A DNA stretch of 64,000 nt, taken from the NCBI GenBank assembly GCA_030647195.1, contig JAUSKD010000022.1:1-64000 (forward strand), in the 5' to 3' direction. The number at the start of each line of letters is the position of its first letter. Positions within the stretch are counted from its first letter, which is position 1. Positions 56,929-64,000 of the stretch are shown here, in pieces. The notes beneath the pieces are model-generated. The model made no database searches. It was given only the letters and a program-made list of their open reading frames with translations, and had not been told where the DNA came from. This DNA is from Candidatus Peribacter sp. Lineage in GTDB: Bacteria; Patescibacteriota; Gracilibacteria; Peribacterales; Peribacteraceae. Position numbers and translations under genes: made by a program.

Positions 56929-59619
56929 CTACTCTTCAGAACCGGCGATTTTCTCCGCATGCCGCTTTGCCCGGCGCTTGCGCTTCCACCGTGCGTTTCT
57001 GCTCTGATTTTTCTGTTCCTCGGGGCGCACCTGGCCCGGCAGGGTCGAGAAGGTTCGGATGATCTGCCCGCGCTGCTCGCAGATGTCGTAGAGCACGCGG
57101 AAGTACGCGGCGCTCTCGGGATCGGGATTGTCATTGATGAGAGTCCTGCGATCCCCGTAGACGACCAGGCTGTCGCGTGCGCGCGACCCGGCCACGTTTG
57201 TCCGCCGCACGTCATCGAGGAATCCCACGGTACCCTCCTTGTTGCTGCGTACGGCGTCCATGTGAATTTCTTTCTTTTCAGTCCCCTGAAAGCTGTCGAC
57301 CGTGGCGACATTGCCCCGGAGCGTCTCGAGGAACTGTGCCGGAATTCCGCCCCGCTTAGGATGCACTTTGCGTGCCTGACGGAGGATCAAATTCACCTGC
57401 GCACGGTACATGGCGATCACGCCGAATTCTCCCTGTAAGAGTTCGCCGCGCTCAAATTCATCCATCAGACGCCGGGCGATGAGCCGTGCCTCCAGCGGGT
57501 TCACGCGCGAGACACCCGAAGATGTCTCTCCACGATCCGGTCGCTCTGACGTATCGATCCAGAGCAGGGAACCGGTGTTCTCGGGGTTCGTGTGATCCCT
57601 GCGACCGGCCTTGAGCTTGCCGCCGTATGATCCCCAACTCACTGCACGCACGAGATCTTTGAGGGAACGGCGGTTGGTGCGCAGCATGACCTGTGGAATC
57701 GCCTCCTGCTCCGCCAGATACTTGAACGGCCCACCCTCGAAGGTATCGGTATCCGCCTCGCAGATGGTGTTGGGATTTTCTCCAACCGGCTGTTCCTGCT
57801 GCTCCGCGGGATCCTCCAGGTGTTTCTTCAAGACCGGTGGGATATCGATGTTGCCGAGCTGCTTGTGGTCGCCGATGAAGATGATCTGCTTACCGGCCTT
57901 CTTGAGCGCCGGCAGGAACTCGTAGAGAAATCCCTTTGAGGCCTCGTCCACGATCACGACGTCGAAGTCGAGTTCCTGGATGATCTCGTCACTGATGAGG
58001 GAATTGAGGGTCACGCCGACGGTGAGTCCCCGTTCTTTCCGGAGCTTACTGAGGAGTTCCAACTTCTGCTGTTCAAAGTCGTCCCATGCCGCGTTCCACT
58101 GCTCTTTATCGAGCTCCATATGTGTGAAATCCTCGCGCACGAGTGCGGGCCCACCCGGGGCCGGATCGTGCTGCTGCTCGGCTTTTTCAAAAGTCTTGTG
58201 ATCGAAGACCGGCACCAAAAACTCCACCCTGCGGGGATACTTGAGCCCCTTGCGGATGAAGGTATCTCTGAGCTGCCGGTCACAGGAGCTCTCTTCCGTT
58301 CCGCCGCGGTGCAGGGCGACGCCTTTCTTGCGTGCGGCCTTGAGTAAGTTGTCGAGCCCGCGGTTCGAGTGTGAGAGGATGAGGGTTTTCTTGCCCTCCT
58401 CCTGAAAACGCTTGGCCAGCAGACTCGCCACCGTCGTCTTGCCGGTTCCGGGCGGCCCCTGAATGAGCATGCAGGGGTGGCCCATGGCCCCCAGCGCGAA
58501 TGCGCTGCACTGCTCAGCGTCATCCAGGATCTCACGCGGGATATCTTCCTGCTCAAAGAGTCCGCCCAATGCAAAGGAGCGCAGAGTTTCGTCACGGTCA
58601 CCGGTATTTTCTTCACTGAAGAAGAATTGTTCGGGCAGCGAGAGTTCGTGCAGACCCCTGAATGCGTGGCGATCATAGTCATATCTTCCGTATATATTCT
58701 GGTCGTGGGAGTACCGGCCATATTCATCTTCTGCAGGGGCGTTGTTCATGCCCCTTCGTTTTCTCTTCGGGGTCGGCTCGGCGTTCTCGTCAAAGTCGGA
58801 TGGCCAGCTCTGCTCGCCCGCGCGGGTGGTCATCTGGCCGGCACATCCAAGTTTCTGACAGTACTCGTGTACATATTCCCTGTAGGTCTCGAGTGATCGG
58901 CGGTTGCTGCGCTTGCGAAGAAAACAACCATTCCTCAAGCGCACCGGGGAATGGAAATGGAGCCGCACCGTATCGCCAGCGACTTCGCGCACCACCGCGC
59001 TCCCGATGTGTTCCTCATGAGCATCGAAAATATCTACGCGGTCGTCTTCTCCGAGGACGGGAAGATCCGCGTTTGAGTGGTCACGCTGATACTCTCGGAG
59101 CGCTTTGCGGTAGGCCTCCTGATCGAGACAGGGCGTACCCTCTGCATCCGGCTGCGTGCACTGCGCCTTCAGGCGTTCCTGGAGTTCCAAGTCCTCCTCC
59201 ACCGGAGTGCTGCCCCAGGTGTTCTTCGTGCGGATCACCGCATGATGCTTGCCACGCTGGCCGAGGCGGAGCACGGGCAGGCGGATCCCTTGGGTGCCGC
59301 GGTCTACGTTCCCTGATACCTGATCATCGATTTCCAGAAGTTCATCGATGTGTCGGACCGAGATATTGAGCTGCCGCCGCATGGCTTCGTGACGGCGATA
59401 GGCGACATCCCAGCTCTCATTGTGGACACGGATGACGGGCTCGGGAGCACCCGTCTGCTCTGCCCATGGAGGCGGAGCGGATCCATCCATCACGTGCAGA
59501 GCTTCTTCGTAGGTGTGCGACCGGATGGCATCGATCTCCACCGACGTAAGCTGCCGCGGATAATTTTCCTCGATTTCGTACAAAGGCGCCTCTGTTGTCG
59601 GAGAGCTGGTCTCGGGCAT
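56929..59619 (-). CDS. UPF1/IGHMBP2-like superfamily 1 helicase with large N-terminal region
   Basis: MLIQGPPGTGKTTVASLLAKR, VVIVDEASKG, FIGDHKQLGNI, ATVDSFQGTEKKEIHM, RRTNVAGSRARDSLVVYGD. Confidence 0.92.
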   Translation of the reverse strand: MPETSSPTTEAPLYEIEENYPRQLTSVEIDAIRSHTYEEALHVMDGSAPPPWAEQTGAPEPVIRVHNESWDVAYRRHEAMRRQLNISVRHIDELLEIDDQVSGNVDRGTQGIRLPVLRLGQRGKHHAVIRTKNTWGSTPVEEDLELQERLKAQCTQPDAEGTPCLDQEAYRKALREYQRDHSNADLPVLGEDDRVDIFDAHEEHIGSAVVREVAGDTVRLHFHSPVRLRNGCFLRKRSNRRSLETYREYVHEYCQKLGCAGQMTTRAGEQSWPSDFDENAEPTPKRKRRGMNNAPAEDEYGRYSHDQNIYGRYDYDRHAFRGLHELSLPEQFFFSEENTGDRDETLRSFALGGLFEQEDIPREILDDAEQCSAFALGAMGHPCMLIQGPPGTGKTTVASLLAKRFQEEGKKTLILSHSNRGLDNLLKAARKKGVALHRGGTEESSCDRQLRDTFIRKGLKYPRRVEFLVPVFDHKTFEKAEQQHDPAPGGPALVREDFTHMELDKEQWNAAWDDFEQQKLELLSKLRKERGLTVGVTLNSLISDEIIQELDFDVVIVDEASKGFLYEFLPALKKAGKQIIFIGDHKQLGNIDIPPVLKKHLEDPAEQQEQPVGENPNTICEADTDTFEGGPFKYLAEQEAIPQVMLRTNRRSLKDLVRAVSWGSYGGKLKAGRRDHTNPENTGSLLWIDTSERPDRGETSSGVSRVNPLEARLIARRLMDEFERGELLQGEFGVIAMYRAQVNLILRQARKVHPKRGGIPAQFLETLRGNVATVDSFQGTEKKEIHMDAVRSNKEGTVGFLDDVRRTNVAGSRARDSLVVYGDRRTLINDNPDPESAAYFRVLYDICEQRGQIIRTFSTLPGQVRPEEQKNQSRNARWKRKRRAKRHAEKIAGSEE

Positions 59620-59657
59620 AAAGGGGGTAAGACTAGCGGACTTTTTGGAAAATGGGA

Positions 59658-59702
59658 GAAAAAAACGACCTCCTTTCTCCACAAGTGCGGAGAGAGGAGG
59701 TC
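59658..59702 (-). terminator. Intrinsic terminator of minus-strand ncRNA candidate
   Basis: GACCTCCTCTCTCCGCACTTGTGGAGAAAGGAGGTCGTTTTTTT on minus strand. Confidence 0.8.
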
Positions 59703-59993
59703 TGGTAACTCCGCTAGCGCGGAGGGACTATCTTCCCCGACGCATGGTCGAGGAATTCACTTCTGGGTCCGGGAGGACCGCGTACTTGCGACCAGGCCAC
59801 GGCGTCACCATCTGGCTGGAGGAAGCAGAAGTGATATTCGCACCGATGGAGCAAGCTCCTTCGGTGCACCCCACCTCGACCCGCGAATGCAGGAACGAGT
59901 GAGGACCTGCAACCCTCCTTCGTTTCCGAAGGAGAGGAGGCCCTTGGGGCTTGGAGGCGGCAGGCGCGTAGCACGGAGGCCAAGCCGCATCCG
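59664..59993 (-). ncRNA. Candidate ~330-nt structured non-coding RNA
   Basis: Possible promoter TTGACA-N16-TACTTT (60027..60000); hairpins GGCTTGG/CCAAGCC, CTCCTTCG-GAAA-CGAAGGAG (59934-59915), GCACCGAAGGAGCTTGCTCCATCGGTGC (59867-59840), GGTCC-TCCC-GGACC, CTCCGC-GCTA-GCGGAG; intrinsic terminator. Confidence 0.55.
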
Positions 59994-60079
59994 TATGCCA
60001 AAGTACCTGTAAGCCAAAGAGTGTCAAGCAGCCAGCTCAAGAACTTCGGCAAGCCTATCTTCGTGCGGATATTTCTTTA

Positions 60080-60256
60080 TCAGGGCTGGTCCTCCGATGC
60101 ACAGTTGAGGCGGCGGTAGATTTCGTGCCTTGTCTTTGGATCAGGTTCCAATCGCCGTGCCGCGGCGCGCAGAAAGCCCCGATACTGCTCCGCGAATTGT
60201 TCCTGCAGTTTCCGTTGCTGCACTGTCAGATCCGGGCCATTCAGGATGGTGCTCAT
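60080..60256 (-). CDS. Small protein (58 aa), paralogue of 61790..62026
   Basis: MSTILNGPDLTVQQRKLQEQFAEQYRGFLRAAARRLEPDPKTRHEIYRRLNCASEDQP; below track cut-off. Confidence 0.75.
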   Translation of the reverse strand: MSTILNGPDLTVQQRKLQEQFAEQYRGFLRAAARRLEPDPKTRHEIYRRLNCASEDQP

Positions 60257-60268
60257 TGCGCGCGGCGT

Positions 60269-61717
60269 TTATTCTTCGTCTGTCACGATTACCGGGATTT
60301 CAGAGAATGTGGGGCCGGACCAGAAAATACTCATCGATCCGGCGCGTTTGATGGGAATGGGTTCCGTCAGCTTTTCATTCTGATGCTGTATCCAGAAGGC
60401 CCGTGCTTCCGGCGGGGCGAAGGCTTCGGGGGGACGCGTATCCATGGACCAGAAGTCGGCAGGAAGCTGCGAGGCGACGTATAGGGCGCACAGGATCAAC
60501 GCCGTCTGTGCGGTCAGTCGAATGATCCGCGGGTAACCATCCCAAAACGCGCTCAGGAGGAAGGCGGCAATCAGCGGAATAAAAAGGGCATAGCGCAATT
60601 CCAGGTACAACAAGATGGTAGAGATGCCCGCGATGGCGCAGAAGAAGGCGGCGAGCGGAAACCGGGGGATGATTTTTTTACCAAAACCGATGAGCAGCAA
60701 AACCGTTGCGATGCACACCGTCACGAAGAACCATCCTCCCATGCGTTCATGCTGGCTTCCCGGCCGAAAATTCTCGTCGAAACTCCAGTGGTATGGTTCA
60801 TCCGAGAAGAGGCGGTTGATTTCAAAGGCAGAAAGCAGAAAGGGTATCGGAGGCATGCGTCCCCGCACGATGGGAGGGAGAGCCGGGGTGTTGAGAATGG
60901 GATCGGAAGGACGCGTGAGGACGAGGCGGGTGAACGGGACGTAGCTATCAGGATTCGTTGAGCCGTATCGCAGAAAATTGGAGGTCGGAAAGGCTCCGAT
61001 GCCAATGAGCAGGGTCAGACCGAGTGCCCATCCCAGCCGTGCGGTGATGTCGTGGCTGCGGACCAGGCGGACGATTTGCACAAAGCCGAAAAGACCAAAG
61101 ATGATGGCAGGCATCCATGCGAGGGCCTTTGAAAACATCGCCGCCGTGAGCCCCGCAACAAAAATGAAACCAGAGAGGCGCAAACGTAAACGCAGCGTCA
61201 TACCCAGAAACCCCACAAATCCAATCAGGAGCATGCAACCCGTAAAAAGGTCGATATACCCGATGGTCATGTGCAGAACGATGAGCGGGACGGCAAGACA
61301 GAAGGTGAGGAACCAGCGCACCATCTTCTCATTGCGGAAGATCAGGAACATCGCAAGAACGGCCGCCATCAATCCCACCATGCCCACGCCGTTCGCGGCG
61401 CTCATGCGCCCCGTCACCCAAACACTGAATCCCTGAACGAGGTGGGCAAGGGGGGGAAAATACTTCATGCGCAAGATGAGAGACGGTTGGTAGGTGAATG
61501 TCGTCAGATGGAACAACCGCAACGCATGGGGCAGGTGGTACCACACAAAATCATAGGTGGGTCTGAATACGAGAAATGCTTTCAGGATCAGGAATCCGTA
61601 GGTGCCCGCAAGGATGAGCCAGTGCAGCGCAACCGAAACCCCATGCATCCGTGGCCGGATGTTCTGGCCTGCGGCCCCCCCATTCGTCATGGGCGAAATC
61701 AATGACCCCTCAGTCAT
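60269..61717 (-). CDS. Polytopic membrane glycosyltransferase-like protein
   Basis: 482 aa, ~10 TM segments, PMT/ArnT-like composition (FDFVWYHLPHALR first loop). Confidence 0.6.
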   Translation of the reverse strand: MTEGSLISPMTNGGAAGQNIRPRMHGVSVALHWLILAGTYGFLILKAFLVFRPTYDFVWYHLPHALRLFHLTTFTYQPSLILRMKYFPPLAHLVQGFSVWVTGRMSAANGVGMVGLMAAVLAMFLIFRNEKMVRWFLTFCLAVPLIVLHMTIGYIDLFTGCMLLIGFVGFLGMTLRLRLRLSGFIFVAGLTAAMFSKALAWMPAIIFGLFGFVQIVRLVRSHDITARLGWALGLTLLIGIGAFPTSNFLRYGSTNPDSYVPFTRLVLTRPSDPILNTPALPPIVRGRMPPIPFLLSAFEINRLFSDEPYHWSFDENFRPGSQHERMGGWFFVTVCIATVLLLIGFGKKIIPRFPLAAFFCAIAGISTILLYLELRYALFIPLIAAFLLSAFWDGYPRIIRLTAQTALILCALYVASQLPADFWSMDTRPPEAFAPPEARAFWIQHQNEKLTEPIPIKRAGSMSIFWSGPTFSEIPVIVTDEE

Positions 61718-61789
61718 CGCTCTTAGCGTAGCAAAGAGTCCGGCTTGTTGCCTAGGCCGATCGATGCATGCCGTTCGCTGCCCTTGGTA

Positions 61790-62026
61790 TTATTTTTCCG
61801 ACTCGCAGTTGAGGAGCCGGTAGATCGCGTGCCGCGTTTCGTGATCGCGCTCCAGTCTCCGGGCCACTGCCCGCAAGATGCCGGCGTAGCTCTCTGGGAA
61901 CCGTTGTTTGAGACCCTCCTCCGTGCCGCGTGCTCTGAGGAGAGACTGCGCGATGTGCACTTCTGCGATCGCAAGGTTCATCAGCGTTGCGCGTTCGGCC
62001 GCTGTTGGTTCTGGGGTTTCGGGCAT
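61790..62026 (-). CDS. Small protein (78 aa), paralogue of 60080..60256
   Basis: LKQRFPESYAGILRAVARRLERDHETRHAIYRLLNCESEK aligns with the 58-aa protein. Confidence 0.75.
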   Translation of the reverse strand: MPETPEPTAAERATLMNLAIAEVHIAQSLLRARGTEEGLKQRFPESYAGILRAVARRLERDHETRHAIYRLLNCESEK

Positions 62027-62084
62027 GGTTTATTAGTATAGCCCTCGCAGAGCTTGCGGGTGCGGAAAAGCAGCAATTCTTTTC

Positions 62085-63386
62085 TCACCCAATTCTCTCT
62101 TGTCCGCCCATATACGGCCGCAGCGCTTCCGGAATCGTGATCGATCCATCCTCATTCTGATTCATCTCGAGGAGCGGGATTAAGATGCGCGGAGAAGCAA
62201 TGCAGGTGTTATTGAGCGTGTGGACGAAGAGCTTCTTGCCGTCACTGGTCTCGTACTTGATGTTGAGCCGGCGTGCCTGGAAGTCTCCTAAGTACGAGCA
62301 TGAGTGCGTCTCGCCGTAACTGTTTCTGCTCGGCATCCACGTTTCGATATCCTGCATATAGACCTTGCCCTTGCCCATGTCGCCTGTGCAGATATCCAGC
62401 ACGCGGTAGGGGAGACCAAGGAGCTGCAGCACCTCTTCCGCGTTCGTGCGGATTTCCTCAAAGAGGTCGAGGGCGATATCGGTGTTCGCGGGGCACAGCA
62501 CCACCTGCTCCACCTTGTCGAACTGGTGGATGCGGTACAGGCCCTTCGTATCCTTGCCGTATGTTCCCGACTCTCTGCGGAAGCAGGGTGAGAATCCCGC
62601 ATACCGTTTGGGCAGATCGTTCTCCTTCAGCACTTCATCCTTGTGGTAGCTGCAGACCGAAACTTCGGAGGTACCGATCATATAGAAGTCATCGGGTACG
62701 ATTTTTTCACCGCGCTTCTCCTGCGCCCCCACGGCATAGGTCTGCTCCTCGGCGCCGGGGAAGAACCCCGTGCCCATGAGGCACTCCCAGTTGGCCATGT
62801 ACGGCGGCGTGAAGTGAATCCAGCCCTTCTTGCCCAGATGATCAAGGGCGAGCTGTAGGACAGCGCGGTGGAGTCTCGCTCCATCCCCTTTCAAAAAGTA
62901 ACTGCGCGCCCCGGCCAGCTTGACCCCGCGCGGGATGTCGATGATATCCAGAGCCTCGCCGAGCGCGACATGATCTTTGGGCTCTTTGACCTTGAGGAGC
63001 TTTTTGGGGTCGCCCCACTTCTTCACTTCCACGTTTCCTTTCTCGTCTTTGCCCACCGGCACGCGCGGGTGTGGCAGAGAGGGCAGCATGAGCTGGAGCT
63101 GCATCCATGTCTCTTCGGTCTGCTGCAGCTCGTTCAGGCGGTGCTTCAGCTCCTCCGATAATTCCTTCATCTCTTTCAGTGCTTCCTCCTTCTCCTTTCC
63201 CTTCAGCCCCGGGATGCGCTTGCTGGCGGAATTCTGGCGCGCGCGCATGTCGTCGGTCATCTTCTGCAATTCGCGCCGGTACTCATCGATTTTGAGGAAC
63301 GCCTTAATATCCACCTTGATGTTCTTCTTATCGGCGGCGTCCTGGTAGACAGAGGGCTGTTTGCGGAGGTCTTGGAGATCAATCAT
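62085..63386 (-). CDS. serS: Seryl-tRNA synthetase
   Basis: MIDLQDLRKQPSVYQ; GTSEVSVCSYHKDEVL; FSPCFRRESGTYGKDTKGLYRIHQFDKVEQ; NNTCIASPRILIPLLE. Confidence 0.96.
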   Translation of the reverse strand: MIDLQDLRKQPSVYQDAADKKNIKVDIKAFLKIDEYRRELQKMTDDMRARQNSASKRIPGLKGKEKEEALKEMKELSEELKHRLNELQQTEETWMQLQLMLPSLPHPRVPVGKDEKGNVEVKKWGDPKKLLKVKEPKDHVALGEALDIIDIPRGVKLAGARSYFLKGDGARLHRAVLQLALDHLGKKGWIHFTPPYMANWECLMGTGFFPGAEEQTYAVGAQEKRGEKIVPDDFYMIGTSEVSVCSYHKDEVLKENDLPKRYAGFSPCFRRESGTYGKDTKGLYRIHQFDKVEQVVLCPANTDIALDLFEEIRTNAEEVLQLLGLPYRVLDICTGDMGKGKVYMQDIETWMPSRNSYGETHSCSYLGDFQARRLNIKYETSDGKKLFVHTLNNTCIASPRILIPLLEMNQNEDGSITIPEALRPYMGGQERIG

Positions 63387-63658
63387 GGTTCCAGTGTAGC
63401 GGAATCCGATTTTACCTTCCCTGTTGGCTCGCCATTCGTCTGCAGGGCGGTGCGCAGGGCCTCGCGGATGGCGCGGCCAATGCCGGAACGGTGGCTCGTG
63501 AGCTCGACACCGAGAGCCCGGGCTATGTCCTGTTTCCGGCGGGCATCGACATTGGCAATGGCCACGGTCACCGGCTGCCCGTCCACGATGCATTGCGCTG
63601 CGTGATTGGTGTCCCCGGGGACGCCGATTTCTCTGCCGGTGAGCTTGATTTCAGTCAT
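63383..63658 (-). CDS. Small hypothetical protein coupled to serS
   Basis: 91 aa; stop overlaps serS ATG. Confidence 0.6.
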   Translation of the reverse strand: MTEIKLTGREIGVPGDTNHAAQCIVDGQPVTVAIANVDARRKQDIARALGVELTSHRSGIGRAIREALRTALQTNGEPTGKVKSDSATLEP

Positions 63659-63686
63659 GAGAAGCGGGGAGAAGGAGGAGAATGAA

Positions 63687-63977
63687 TTACGGCGTGACGT
63701 TACCAGTCATCGTATCGTGCACCGCTTCCAATGATTCGATCACGATATCATTCACACGTCCCCCTTCGGGATTCTCCAGACGTTGCAGCATGTTCTTCAT
63801 GGCCGGGTGATCGAAACTGAATCTGCCTCCCTGGATCGAGACATCGATGAACTGTCCCTCCCGCTTGCGGGCAGTAAAGATCACCTGATGGCCCCGCAGC
63901 ATCCGCGGGAGGTCGAATTCCCTGATATCTGCATTGTCGATGATGACCCGTAGGAAGTTTTCTGGGGAGTCATTCAT
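63687..63977 (-). CDS. Hypothetical protein
   Basis: 96 aa ORF, coding-like composition. Confidence 0.55.
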   Translation of the reverse strand: MNDSPENFLRVIIDNADIREFDLPRMLRGHQVIFTARKREGQFIDVSIQGGRFSFDHPAMKNMLQRLENPEGGRVNDIVIESLEAVHDTMTGNVTP

Positions 63978-64000
63978 GGAGGGCGAATCTACGCTGCGGG

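Noticed and set aside
59645-59902. 85-aa plus-strand ORF over the ncRNA candidate
   Set aside because: Spans the terminator hairpin, no SD, no homology recognised; kept only as the alternative to the ncRNA hypothesis.

Overview
The window is a gene-dense, moderately high-GC bacterial chromosomal segment. It uses the standard code (TGA is a stop), and its gene content resembles a Patescibacteria/CPR genome of the Peregrinibacteria/Peribacteria type; that lineage call is inference. I support about 55 protein genes, class A RNase P RNA, two tRNAs and several terminators and repeats. Core genes include pyrB/pyrC/pyrF, purH, RNase J, smpB, recR, H+-pyrophosphatase, nusA, lspA, murA, metK, comM and serS. 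A type IV pilus locus lies at 22.0-31.6 kb, with pilD at 11.3 kb. Most long ORFs in the track that sit antisense to these genes look spurious. Observations most worth follow-up: (1) a compact ECF sigma/anti-sigma regulon with three copies of GTAAGAAT-N13-CGTCTTC at identical spacing, one of which appears to drive a ~100-nt sRNA ending at a strong terminator; (2) a ~1.8 kb polytopic membrane (glycosyltransferase-like) gene cassette between smpB and recR, flanked by a perfect 30-bp direct repeat of the smpB 3' end; (3) a REP-type 28-bp perfect palindrome in frame inside a RAYT transposase gene, with an identical copy downstream of hppA; (4) a pilus locus with two outsized pseudopilins, one fused to duplicated beta-type domains plus a Ca-binding motif and one fused to a beta-propeller-like region and lacking a normal start codon; (5) a ~330-nt structured ncRNA candidate at 59.7-60.0 kb and a multi-hairpin leader before smpB; (6) an amidase-SpoIID fusion. 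No CRISPR array or prophage was seen.
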